From: JBAPRR01 sp049281195
Lineage (GTDB): Bacteria > Actinomycetota > Acidimicrobiia > Acidimicrobiales > CAVXTF01
Assembly (NCBI GenBank): GCA_049281195.1
Contig: JBAPRR010000264.1
Coordinates: 1 to 26,164, forward strand
DNA: 26,164 nucleotides
Reading direction: 5' to 3'
Of this stretch, positions 8,320 to 15,734 are shown piece after piece. Within the stretch, counting starts at the first letter, position 1. Every line of letters begins with the position of its first letter. A program made the translations under genes and the position numbers. The notes below the pieces were generated by a model. The model was not told the DNA's origin. It ran no database searches and saw only the letters and a program-made list of their open reading frames with translations.

Positions 8320-9507
8320 ATGAGCCAGATGCCGGAGCTGAAAAACCCCTACAGGCCGGGAGCCTCAGTGACTCCTCTCTTTCTTGCCGGACGCGACAAA
8401 GAGATCAGAAGGTTCAAAGCGACACTGAAGTCCGCTCCAGAGATTCCTGCGAATATTCGGATAACCGGACTCCGCGGTGTAGGGAAGAGCGTTCTACTCA
8501 AGCGTCTCGAAGACGAGGCTCAAGCAGAGGGCTGGCTCACGAGCAGAATCCAACTGGAGCCTCGGCACAACAGCGAGGCCGGCCTGGCTCAACTAGTTCG
8601 GGGTTTGGCTCATCAAGCTGACCTTCGCACTTCCCGCGTCGAAAGAGTACGGGAGGCAACCAAGAACATCACGGCATCCGCGAGAGGTTTGATAACGGTC
8701 AGTTGGCAAGACATAGAGCTGTCCTTCGCCCCAACAGCTGGGACGAAGGAAAAGGACATGTCGGAGTCACTTTTCGAGACAGTGGGACGAGCAGATGATC
8801 AAGGATACGGCGGGTACATGCTGATGCTCGATGAGGCCCAGGTGATCCGTGATAACGAGCAAGAGCATCCCCTCTCCCTTTTGATCGCCGCGATCAACAG
8901 GCTGCAAGAACACGAGGTTCCGATAGGGATCACGTTGTGCGGTTTGCCGACACTGCGGACCAACCTACTTAAAGCTCGCACTTACTCCGAAAGAATGTTT
9001 CGCGGGGAAGAGGTGACCGGTCTTCCTGACCAACAAGCCATTGAAGCCTTCGTAAGACCGTTGGACAACACTGATGTGGTCGCTTCCGATGATCTGGTGG
9101 AGCGCGTCGTAAACGAGGTCGAAGGGTATCCATATTTCGTCCAGATATGGGGCGCAGAGCTATGGGAAGCGGCCGTACAGGCCGGGTTATCTGATTTCGA
9201 TGTGCCACTCCTCGACTCGATCGAGTTCGACATATACAGACGGCTCGACATGGACTTCTATGACGGGCGGGTTGAGGCTCTAACTCCCGCTGAACAGGAT
9301 CTGATCCTCTCGACTGCCGAATGCAGTTATCCCCCGTTGCGCACGGCTGACATACAACACCTCGCGAACAAGAGCGTCGGCAATGTCAACGTGTTGATGG
9401 GTCGTCTAGCTGATCAAGGCGTTATCTATCGCACAAGTAAAGGCGTATATCAATATACGGCCCCTAAGTTCCACGACTACTTGGTTCGAAGGGCTCAGCG
9501 ACCGTAG
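8320..9507 (+). CDS. AAA-type (Orc1/Cdc6-like, AAA_16 style) ATPase with C-terminal winged helix
   Basis: A 395-residue ATPase. It opens with NPYRPGASVTPLFLAGRDKEI, shared by many orphan bacterial ATPases, followed by P-loop GLRGVGKS (about residues 50-57), Walker B MLMLDEAQ (about 168-175), a sensor-like ITLCGLP, and a C-terminal region (about 315-393) that looks like a winged helix (LRTADIQHLANKSVGNVNVLMGRLADQGVI). Proteins of this kind occur alone or in mobile and defence islands; the job is not established. Codon use is visibly less GC-rich than its neighbours, with many A/T third positions, hinting at recent transfer. ATG 8320 follows AAGGA by 4 bases. It is divergent from the TIR-STAND gene, which suggests but does not prove a shared role. 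Confidence 0.85.
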   Translation: MSQMPELKNPYRPGASVTPLFLAGRDKEIRRFKATLKSAPEIPANIRITGLRGVGKSVLLKRLEDEAQAEGWLTSRIQLEPRHNSEAGLAQLVRGLAHQADLRTSRVERVREATKNITASARGLITVSWQDIELSFAPTAGTKEKDMSESLFETVGRADDQGYGGYMLMLDEAQVIRDNEQEHPLSLLIAAINRLQEHEVPIGITLCGLPTLRTNLLKARTYSERMFRGEEVTGLPDQQAIEAFVRPLDNTDVVASDDLVERVVNEVEGYPYFVQIWGAELWEAAVQAGLSDFDVPLLDSIEFDIYRRLDMDFYDGRVEALTPAEQDLILSTAECSYPPLRTADIQHLANKSVGNVNVLMGRLADQGVIYRTSKGVYQYTAPKFHDYLVRRAQRP

Positions 9508-9523
9508 CGGTCTCCTTGGCCCT
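9490..9523 (+). terminator. Two-tier stem-loop at the end of the ATPase gene
   Basis: Inner stem GACCG (9500-9504) / CGGTC (9508-9512) has the TAG stop codon as its three-base loop; outer arms AGGGC (9490-9494) and GCCCT (9519-9523) can pair around it. There is no T-run. Terminator function is inferred from position. Confidence 0.4.
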
Positions 9524-9544
9524 GACCTCAGCGCTCTTCAGGAT

Positions 9545-9568
9545 TAGTCAGAAGTAATGGCCTGACTA
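9545..9568 (-). terminator. Stem-loop directly after the cystathionine gamma-synthase/lyase gene
   Basis: TAGTCAG (9545-9551) pairs with CTGACTA (9562-9568) around a 10-base loop. It begins at the base after the minus-strand stop codon (9569-9571). No strong T-run follows, so efficiency is unknown. Confidence 0.45.
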
Positions 9569-10744
9569 CTAACCGAGAGCACGCTCGAGATCCCGTAGCA
9601 GATCGTCCAACGTCTCGAGCCCAATCGACAATCTCAGTAATGCGGGGTCCACCTCCAACGGAGACAAAGCGGTTGACGCGTGAGTCATCCGGCCGGGATG
9701 CTCGATCAACGACTCAACCGCACCAAGAGATTCTGCAAGCGTGAACAACTCCGTCTTCGCCGCCACGTCGAGAGCGGCTTCTTCCCCGCCTTTCAAGGTG
9801 AAGCTGATCATTGCCCCGAAGTCCGCCATCTGACGTCGAGCGACCTGATGGCCGGGATGCGACTCAAGTCCCGGATACAGAACCCGATCGACCGCGGAAT
9901 GTGACGCCAGAAACTCGGCAATCGCCGCCGCACTTTCGCACTGACGATCCATACGGATTGCCAATGTCTTCACCCCACGCTGAATCAGGTAGCAGTCGAA
10001 CGGACTCGGCACCGCCCCGGTCGCGTTCTGGATGAATCCCAGATCGCCGGCCAGTTCAGGGTCGTTAGTACCGACGAACCCTCCGACAACATCCGAATGG
10101 CCGCCCAGATACTTGGTACTCGAATGCACGACGGCGTCGGCCCCGAGCACCAGGGGTGATTGCAGATAAGGCGTCGCAAACGTGTTGTCGACGATGCAGA
10201 TTCCGCCCTTCGAGTGTGCGAACTCAGCAACCGACTCGATATCCACGATGTTGAGCATCGGATTGGTCGGAGTCTCGACCCACACCAGACGCGTCTCTTC
10301 CCTCCACGCACCCTCGAGAGCAGCCAGATCCGACAGATCGACAGAGGTGTACGAAATCCCGTCCGGTTGAAGCACCTTGTCGACGAGGCGGTAGGTCCCC
10401 CCGTAGGCGTCGTTCGGGATGATCAGGTGATCGCCGCGATGCAACCCGCGTAGGAGCGCATCTTCCGCAGCCATTCCGCTGGCGAAGCAGAACCCAAAAC
10501 GGGCCTTTTCGAGAGCAGCCAGGGTCGCTTCCAACGAAGCACGGGTGGGATTGCCCGTGCGCGAGTACTCGAACCCGGCATGCTTTCCGACCGCCTCCTG
10601 CGCGAAGGTCGAGGCGAGATGGATCGGTGTGACTACGGCGCCGGTGGTCGGATCGGGATCCTGCCCTGCGTGGATGGCAAGGGTTGCGAAGCCCGGCACG
10701 TGCGAGCCGTCAGAATCGCCAGAATCGTTCGAATGTTCCGTCAT
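9569..10744 (-). CDS. metB: Cystathionine gamma-synthase / gamma-lyase (PLP enzyme)
   Basis: A 391-residue member of the Cys/Met metabolism PLP family. It has the family opening FATLAIHAGQDPDPTTGAVV, the YSRTGNPTR phosphate/cofactor motif, VETPTNPML, VDNTFATPYLQ and the cofactor lysine in SSTKYLGGHSD. The enzyme either joins O-acyl-homoserine with cysteine (gamma-synthase) or splits cystathionine to cysteine (gamma-lyase); sequence reading alone does not separate them. Pairing with cystathionine beta-synthase favours the lyase direction (reverse transsulfuration), although actinobacterial MetB proteins can do both. Its ATG at 10744 overlaps the upstream CBS stop as ATGA, so the two are coupled. 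The frame stays open far upstream, but the family start and the overlap fix the beginning here. Confidence 0.93.
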   Translation of the reverse strand: MTEHSNDSGDSDGSHVPGFATLAIHAGQDPDPTTGAVVTPIHLASTFAQEAVGKHAGFEYSRTGNPTRASLEATLAALEKARFGFCFASGMAAEDALLRGLHRGDHLIIPNDAYGGTYRLVDKVLQPDGISYTSVDLSDLAALEGAWREETRLVWVETPTNPMLNIVDIESVAEFAHSKGGICIVDNTFATPYLQSPLVLGADAVVHSSTKYLGGHSDVVGGFVGTNDPELAGDLGFIQNATGAVPSPFDCYLIQRGVKTLAIRMDRQCESAAAIAEFLASHSAVDRVLYPGLESHPGHQVARRQMADFGAMISFTLKGGEEAALDVAAKTELFTLAESLGAVESLIEHPGRMTHASTALSPLEVDPALLRLSIGLETLDDLLRDLERALG

Positions 10745-12423
10745 CGTGACAAGTCCCGCGTCACTCCAACCTGAGCCAAAAACCCGAGCGCGTCTGACCG
10801 CGTCAATACGCCGACAGGGTGACCACGATCCAGAACCAGAACAGCCGGGGCGTCCTCCAGCCGTTGAACCGCAACGTCCATCGGCTCGCCGGCTCCGACT
10901 GTGGGGAGGGGTGGACCCATGACCTGTTCGACCGTGGCGTCCAGTAGTCCCGGATCGGCAACGGCGCGCTGCATGAGCTCTCTCTCGTAGACCGCGCCGA
11001 CCACCTCGGCCGCGGCGAGCGGGGGTTCGGCTTTTATCACCGCCACCTGCGAGACGCCGAATTCCTGCATGATCGCAATGGCTTGGCGCGCCTGCTCCGT
11101 GGGATGCACGTGGATCAGGCCGCGCAACGCGTCGCTCTTGCGATCGAGGGCCTCCGACACCGTGTGCCCGGTAGTGCGGACAAAGCCATGGTCGGCCATC
11201 CACTCGTCGCTGTAGACGCGGGACAGATATCCACGGCCGGAGTCCGGAACCAGCACGACCACGATGTCGTCGCGGTGAAGGTCCGGCGCCAGCTGCAGTG
11301 CCGCGAACACGGCGGTCCCCGTGGACCCTCCTGCCAGGATCCCTTCCTCGGCCGCAAACCGACGTGCGGTGAGGAACGAGTCGGTGTCGCTCACCATGAC
11401 GACGCGGTCGACCACTTTCGGGTCGTAGGTGGTGGGCCAGAAATCCTCGCCGATCCCCTCGACCAGATACGGCCTTCCCGATCCCCCGGAATAGACCGAT
11501 CCTTCAGGGTCGGCCCCGACGATCTGCACATCCGGGTTCTGCGACTTCAGGTAACGCCCCACCCCGCTGATGGTTCCGCCCGTTCCGATGCCGGCAACGA
11601 AGTGGGTGATGCGACCCGAGGTCTGTCGCCAGATCTCCGGTCCTGTGGTCAACACGTGTGCTTGAGGGTTCGCCGGGTTGGCGTACTGGTTCGGATGGAA
11701 CGCTCCCGGGATCTCTTGCGCCAGCCGTGCCGTGACCGAGTAATAGGAGTCCGGATGGTCAGGCGCCACCGCCGTCGGGCACACCACCACCTCGGCCCCG
11801 TAAGCACGAAGCAGCGCGATCTTCTCCGGAGCCATCTTGTCGGGCATAACGAAGATGCAGCGGTAACGCCGCCGAGCCGCGACTATCGCCAGACCGATGC
11901 CTGTGTTTCCCGACGTGCCCTCGACGATGGTCGATCCCGGACCGAGCAGGCCCTGCCGCTCGGCTTCATCGACCATCGCGATGGCAGGGCGATCCTTGAC
12001 GCTCCCGCCGGGGTTCAACAGTTCGAGCTTGGCGAACAGCTGACAAGGCAGATCCCGAGCCGTCCGATCGAGCCGAACTAACGGGGTGTTCCCGACCAGA
12101 TCCAAAAGCGAGTCCGCAGCCTCAATCGGAGCCCCGGAGTCGGTCAGGGGGACGATCTCCACTCCTTGAAGTTGGCCCTCGGCCACCAGAACCTCGTCTG
12201 TGTGCAGCTCGATCGGCAGACCTGCCTTCTTGAGCTGGGCTGCAACCTCGGCTCCCCCGGATCCGACGACTCCGATCTGACGGGGGAATCGGCCGCGGAG
12301 GTCCGCGACCAGGTTCGCCACCATCTCGTCCGGGGGGACGGTGATCACTTGATGTGCACGGAGAGCAAGCCTGGGGGGAGGCGGATCTCCTCCTACGACT
12401 ACGAGGACGTCCATGCCAGCCAT
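10741..12423 (-). CDS. Cystathionine beta-synthase with C-terminal CBS-domain pair and an N-terminal extension
   Basis: A 560-residue PLP enzyme that condenses serine and homocysteine to cystathionine. The catalytic core (about 104-430) starts at LLDLVGNTPLVRL and holds the cofactor lysine K143 (NPGGSVKDRPA), the PLP phosphate/substrate loop TSGNTGIG (170-177) and GIGTGGTISG. Two CBS domains (about 440-555) follow, which usually bind adenosyl ligands and tune activity. Unusual is the first 90-100 residues (MDVLVVVGGDPPPP..., then QIGVVGSGGAEVAAQLKKAG), which I do not recognise; it contains Rossmann-like beta and glycine stretches but no heme site. ATG 12423 is chosen; ATG 12414 and a GTG further upstream are alternatives, and no good ribosome site is seen. 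It lies next to the dyad array. Confidence 0.9.
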   Translation of the reverse strand: MAGMDVLVVVGGDPPPPRLALRAHQVITVPPDEMVANLVADLRGRFPRQIGVVGSGGAEVAAQLKKAGLPIELHTDEVLVAEGQLQGVEIVPLTDSGAPIEAADSLLDLVGNTPLVRLDRTARDLPCQLFAKLELLNPGGSVKDRPAIAMVDEAERQGLLGPGSTIVEGTSGNTGIGLAIVAARRRYRCIFVMPDKMAPEKIALLRAYGAEVVVCPTAVAPDHPDSYYSVTARLAQEIPGAFHPNQYANPANPQAHVLTTGPEIWRQTSGRITHFVAGIGTGGTISGVGRYLKSQNPDVQIVGADPEGSVYSGGSGRPYLVEGIGEDFWPTTYDPKVVDRVVMVSDTDSFLTARRFAAEEGILAGGSTGTAVFAALQLAPDLHRDDIVVVLVPDSGRGYLSRVYSDEWMADHGFVRTTGHTVSEALDRKSDALRGLIHVHPTEQARQAIAIMQEFGVSQVAVIKAEPPLAAAEVVGAVYERELMQRAVADPGLLDATVEQVMGPPLPTVGAGEPMDVAVQRLEDAPAVLVLDRGHPVGVLTRSDALGFLAQVGVTRDLSR

Positions 12424-12471
12424 GTTGACCGCACCCGGGCCCGGGGGCCAGTACCTGGGCACCAAAGTACG

Positions 12472-12570
12472 ACAAGACTTCTTGTAATACTCTTGACAAG
12501 GGTCCTTGTGACGAGTACTCTTGTCATAGGAGTTCTTGTGACACTGAATCTTGTGACAAGGACTCTTGTA
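12472..12570. promoter_or_regulatory. Array of ACAAG-N4-CTTGT dyads, five phased at 15 bp, in a divergent promoter region
   Basis: Six CTTGT halves lie at 12481, 12505, 12520, 12535, 12550 and 12565; the last five are exactly 15 bp apart. Viewed as dyads, units begin at 12472 (ACAAGACTTCTTGT), 12496 (ACAAGGGTCCTTGT), 12511 (ACGAGTACTCTTGT), 12526, 12541 and 12556 (ACAAGGACTCTTGT). Three are perfect 5-4-5 dyads, one has a single mismatch and two keep only the right half well. The array spans the gap between the CBS gene and the small-protein/regulator operon and covers a plus-strand promoter. The likely binder is the winged-helix regulator encoded just downstream, by inference. Confidence 0.8.
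12493..12521 (+). promoter_or_regulatory. Promoter TTGACA-N17-TACTCT for the small-protein/regulator operon
   Basis: A consensus -35 TTGACA (12493-12498) is 17 bases from TACTCT (12516-12521), which fits the actinobacterial TAnnnT -10 form. Transcription near 12528 would give a leader of about 64 bases before the ATG at 12592. Both elements lie inside the dyad array, so bound repressor would exclude polymerase. Confidence 0.6.
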
Positions 12571-12591
12571 AAGCAAGTCTAGGAGGTTGAA

Positions 12592-12819
12592 ATGCATCCG
12601 TCGGTCCTTATATCGCTCACAGAGCAGCGCCTGGCAGACCTGCGAGACGACCGGCACCCTAAGAAGGTGTCCGGTCGCTCTCGCCGGCGCTCCGGCTCCG
12701 GTCCTGTCGGAAGGGTCGAGACCAAGGTGGGGGCCTGGATGGTCTCTGCCGGATGGGGGCTGGTCCGCAACGGAAACGGAACTCCCCCGCAGCTGCGACC
12801 TCTCCCTTTCAGCAGGTAA
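12592..12819 (+). CDS. Small basic protein of unknown function (75 aa)
   Basis: A 75-residue reading frame whose ATG follows a perfect AGGAGG (12581-12586) by 5 bases, the best ribosome site in the window. The start, MHPSVLISLTEQRLADLRDD, resembles the opening of small actinobacterial proteins of unknown role; the middle is rich in Arg, Lys, Ser and Gly (SGRSRRRSGSGPVGR) and the tail is Trp/Gly containing. No membrane helix or known motif is seen. The winged-helix regulator begins 10 bases after its stop, so the two form an operon behind the dyad array. It could be a real small protein or a leader frame that sets regulator translation. I do not recognise a family with certainty. Confidence 0.6.
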   Translation: MHPSVLISLTEQRLADLRDDRHPKKVSGRSRRRSGSGPVGRVETKVGAWMVSAGWGLVRNGNGTPPQLRPLPFSR

Positions 12820-12829
12820 GGCCTTCGAA

Positions 12830-13648
12830 ATGAGGCTGCTCACCAAGACAGCATCCGATCCTTCAGATACTGGTTCACTGGAAGGCGTGGAATCCGACCC
12901 AGTCGAGCCAGAAGCAATCGACCCAGAAGCAATCGACCCAGAAGCATCTGAATTAGAAACAGACGAATCGCAACTGACCGACGCCATGCGTCGCAAGAGT
13001 CTCGCCCTCGACAAGGCAAAGGCGACCCGCAAGAGCGCCATTGCCAAAGCGAAAAAAACCGTCGCCCGCGAATCCGCGCGACGGAAGCTGACCGACCCCA
13101 AGGTCATGCGGGCGCTCGCTCATCCACTTCGCCTCGCCATCATGGAGGCCCTACTTCGTGAAGGACCTCTGACCGCGACCGCCGCCGCAGTTCTCCTCGA
13201 CGACAGCCCGGGGAACATGTCGTGGCACTTGAACGTGCTCGCCAAATACGGGTTCGTCGAAGAGGCTCCCGGTGGACGCGGCCGCTCGAGGCCCTGGCGT
13301 CTGGTCCACCTCGGGACCGAGTTCACCGATGAGTCGGACAACTCCGAGTTGAGCCTGGCCGGCGAATCCTTTACGCGCGTGCTCATGGACCGCCAGGCGC
13401 AGCGCGTGGACCGGTATCTGCAGGAGCGTCAGAGCTATCCGCCGGAATGGAAGAAGGCGGCCTTCAACTCGAACGCTCTCACTTACCTGACGGCCGACGA
13501 ACTCGAGAAGGTCGGAGACGAGATCAACACGCTCCTCTCCGAGTACAGGGATCGGACCTTCGATCTGTCCAAACGGCCGGAGGGTTCGCGGCCGGTCAAC
13601 ATTGCGGTGTTCGGCCTCCCACTTCCGCCCAACCCCTCAGGCAACTGA
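12830..13648 (+). CDS. ArsR-like winged-helix transcriptional regulator with acidic N-terminal tail
   Basis: A 272-residue DNA-binding protein. Residues about 1-50 are acidic and repetitive (PEAIDPEAIDPEASELE), 50-85 are a Lys/Arg-rich helical stretch, and 85-155 form an ArsR-type (HTH_20) winged helix: VMRALAHPLRLAIMEALL, then a recognition helix region GNMSWHLNVLAKYGFVEEA and a wing ending SRPWRLV. The C-terminal 110 residues (SLAGESFTRVLMDRQAQRVDRYL...) are the helical partner domain common in this group. No metal-binding cysteine pair is present, so it is not a classic metal sensor. AGGTAAGG lies about 9 bases before ATG 12830; an in-frame frame start further upstream (TTG 12587) is rejected. 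It is divergent from CBS and probably binds the dyad array, by inference. Confidence 0.85.
   Translation: MRLLTKTASDPSDTGSLEGVESDPVEPEAIDPEAIDPEASELETDESQLTDAMRRKSLALDKAKATRKSAIAKAKKTVARESARRKLTDPKVMRALAHPLRLAIMEALLREGPLTATAAAVLLDDSPGNMSWHLNVLAKYGFVEEAPGGRGRSRPWRLVHLGTEFTDESDNSELSLAGESFTRVLMDRQAQRVDRYLQERQSYPPEWKKAAFNSNALTYLTADELEKVGDEINTLLSEYRDRTFDLSKRPEGSRPVNIAVFGLPLPPNPSGN
12910..12950 (+). repeat. 15-bp in-frame tandem repeat inside the regulator gene
   Basis: AGAAGCAATCGACCC occurs at 12910-12924 and again at 12925-12939, followed by a partial third copy from 12940. It encodes the EAIDP repeats of the acidic tail and is a likely site of slippage-driven length change. Confidence 0.85.
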
Positions 13649-13696
13649 TCCACCGAACTCAGCACTCCCAGATCTACACGGCTACCGTCGGATCCC

Positions 13697-15106
13697 ATGA
13701 CGACTCCATGGCTCGGCGACGCGTGCAGCCTCGTCGACGCGTTCAGATCCGGCGAGATCTCGCCACTCGAAGCGCTCGATGCGTGCATCGAAGCCATCGA
13801 CAGGTCCGAGCTGAACGCGTTCAGCTACACCGAGTTCGACAAAGCGCGTGATGAGGCCGCCACGGCGGACGTATCGCTCCCCTTCGGTGGCGTGCCGTTC
13901 GGCATCAAGGAGCTGGAGCGGGTCGAAGGCTGGCCGTATACGCAAGCTTCGATGGTGTTCGCTGATCGCATCTCCGACCACGACGACACCTCGGTCGAAC
14001 GGCTCCGTTCTACCGGTGCTCTGCTGGTGGCGCAGACGACTGCGAGCGAGTTCGGAGGCATCAACTGCACCTCCACCGAGCTCCACGGGACAACCCGCAA
14101 TCCATGGAATCCGGAGCGCACCCCGGGAGGCTCATCGGGCGGCACCGCGGCCTCAGTTTCGGGTGGGTTGCTCCCGATCGCCACCGGAAGCGATGGAGGT
14201 GGGTCGATCCGGATCCCTGCCGGCTTCACCGGTCTTTTCGGCCTGAAGGCGACCTACGGGCGCATCCCGTCAGGACCGAGGGCTGGCATCCAGCCGCTCA
14301 CATCCGTGAACGGATGCCTCAGCCGATCGGTCCGCGACACCGCCAGGTATTTCGACTCAGTCAACGGCTACGACCCGCGTGACCCTCTCAGCGTTCCGAA
14401 AGTCACTGGATGGGAACAGGCGCTCGGAACGATCAACCTGAAGGGGCGGACCGTCGCCATTCTCCCCGAGCTCGGAATCGCCCGGGTGCGTACCGAGGTC
14501 GCCGAAGTCGTGCAAGCCGCGGCCGAGCGCCTCGCTCACGCCGCCGGACTGAAGATCATCGAGGTGGAACCCAAGCTCCCGCCGCTTCGGGGACAGTGGG
14601 CCATGGCCGGGCAGGTGAGCTTCATCGCCGGCCTCGGCGACGAGTACCCCGATTGCCTCGAGCATCTGTCGACAGAGATGCGCGCCGGCGTCGAGTCGGC
14701 GAAACAGCGGTACAACATCGAACGCGCCGCTTCGATCGAGAACTGGCGCAGAGATCTGAACGAATCAATGGCGGATCTGTTCGAGACCGTCGACTTCGTG
14801 ATGGCATCCAGCAACCCGGACGTGGCGTTCAGAGCCGAAGGTCCGCCACCATCGACGATCACCGGTGCCGATCTCATTGAAGAGGTCGGGTTCGTGAGGG
14901 CGATCATGAACAATGCCGCGCTGACGGCTCCTTCGAACATGAATGGCAGTCCGGCAGTCAGCATTCCGTCCGGAACCGTTGATGGGTTGCCGGTCGGCCT
15001 GCAGGTGTTGACCCGTCATCACGGAGAGCAGCTCCTCTTAGAGCTGGCTCTCGTTGCGGAGCGCGAGTTTCCCTGGCCGCTGGTTGCGCCCGGCTCGCCG
15101 CACTAG
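13697..15106 (+). CDS. Amidase-signature family hydrolase
   Basis: A 469-residue amidase-signature enzyme that hydrolyses amide bonds through a Ser-cisSer-Lys triad. Visible are the lysine K71 in GVPFGIKE, the cis-serine region PGGSSGGT (S146/S147) and the nucleophile S170 in GSDGGGSIRIPA, followed by GLFGLKATYGRI, all as expected. The C-terminal part keeps the family's NMNGSPAVSIPSG and GLPVGLQVL. It lacks the extra domains of GatA partners and no gatB/gatC is near, so it is not an obvious tRNA amidotransferase subunit. Substrate unknown. It starts 48 bases after the regulator gene on the same strand without a clear ribosome site, so it may or may not share that transcript. Confidence 0.92.
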   Translation: MTTPWLGDACSLVDAFRSGEISPLEALDACIEAIDRSELNAFSYTEFDKARDEAATADVSLPFGGVPFGIKELERVEGWPYTQASMVFADRISDHDDTSVERLRSTGALLVAQTTASEFGGINCTSTELHGTTRNPWNPERTPGGSSGGTAASVSGGLLPIATGSDGGGSIRIPAGFTGLFGLKATYGRIPSGPRAGIQPLTSVNGCLSRSVRDTARYFDSVNGYDPRDPLSVPKVTGWEQALGTINLKGRTVAILPELGIARVRTEVAEVVQAAAERLAHAAGLKIIEVEPKLPPLRGQWAMAGQVSFIAGLGDEYPDCLEHLSTEMRAGVESAKQRYNIERAASIENWRRDLNESMADLFETVDFVMASSNPDVAFRAEGPPPSTITGADLIEEVGFVRAIMNNAALTAPSNMNGSPAVSIPSGTVDGLPVGLQVLTRHHGEQLLLELALVAEREFPWPLVAPGSPH

Positions 15107-15138
15107 TGGCGCCCTCGGCGTTGGGCGGACTGGAACAG

Positions 15139-15729
15139 TCACCGACGGGGCTTGCGGGGATGGAGGGATTCGCCGCGAGCGAGCATGTCGACGTACTCGG
15201 CCAGCTTGCGGTCCCGGGTCGTCGGACGCTTGACGGCGTTGAGTCGGTAGGCGATGGCGTAGCGGTTGGCTGCGTCCAACTGGTCGAACGTCGCGGCTGC
15301 GGCGGGGTTGGCCGCCAGCGCCTGAGCTAGATCGGGCGGCGTCTGCATGTGGGCCTGCCCCTGGTAGGCCACTTGCCACCGTCCTTGCTCCTTGGCCGCG
15401 TCGACGGCCGCTATTCCGGCCGGCTGCATCCGTCCGGCCTGGGTGAGGCGGGCGACGTGCTCGACGTTTCGCTCCGACCAAGGGCTGTTGCGCCGACGGG
15501 GCGTGAAGCGCTGGCGATAGCAGTCGTCGTCACGTCGAGCGATCTGCCCGTCGATCCACCCGAAGCACAGCGCCTCGTCAAGCGCTTCCACGTAGGTCAG
15601 CGCCGTCGTCTGTCCGCCCTTCTTGTGCAGAACCAGCCACACCCCGGGGTGGTCGGCATGGTGGCTGTTCAACCAGGCGTGCCATGCCTCGGCGTCCTCT
15701 ACGAGCAGCTCCGGGAGTTCTGTCGCCAC
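15139..15729 (-). CDS. YdeI/OmpD-associated family protein (bacteriocin-protection type)
   Basis: About 196 residues matching the YdeI/OmdA-like family: EAWHAWLNSHHADHPGVWLVLHKKG, then TYVEALDEALCFGWIDGQ, QRFTPRRRNSPWSERNVEHVARL and the C-terminal region ending KLAEYVDMLARGE. Its biochemical role is not settled; relatives are linked with protection against antimicrobial peptides. The start is uncertain: GTG 15729 lies 5 bases after the upstream VOC gene's stop and removes non-family residues, while a TTG at 15768 would overlap that gene. It is the second gene of a VOC-YdeI operon divergent from a MarR regulator. The end faces the amidase gene with a 32-base convergent gap. Confidence 0.83.
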   Translation of the reverse strand: MATELPELLVEDAEAWHAWLNSHHADHPGVWLVLHKKGGQTTALTYVEALDEALCFGWIDGQIARRDDDCYRQRFTPRRRNSPWSERNVEHVARLTQAGRMQPAGIAAVDAAKEQGRWQVAYQGQAHMQTPPDLAQALAANPAAAATFDQLDAANRYAIAYRLNAVKRPTTRDRKLAEYVDMLARGESLHPRKPRR

Positions 15730-15734
15730 GGTTG

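Noticed and set aside
9569..11203. Longer gamma-synthase reading starting within the CBS gene
   Set aside because: The extra 150 residues are a shadow of CBS; the ATGA overlap and family alignment place the start at 10744.
12472..12570. CRISPR-like array
   Set aside because: Units are 15 bp with an internal dyad and no spacers; no cas gene is present.
12166..12582. Plus-strand frame ending in LVT-type five-residue repeats
   Set aside because: The repeats only mirror the 15-bp operator array and the rest is antisense to the CBS gene; no ribosome site.
10741..13107. Longer CBS reading through the dyad array into the regulator gene
   Set aside because: It would run antisense through the small-protein and regulator genes and the operator; the added residues are low-complexity shadow.
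13697..15106. GatA subunit of the tRNA amidotransferase
   Set aside because: The amidase signature fits, but no gatB or gatC is near and neighbours are unrelated; a general amidase is safer.
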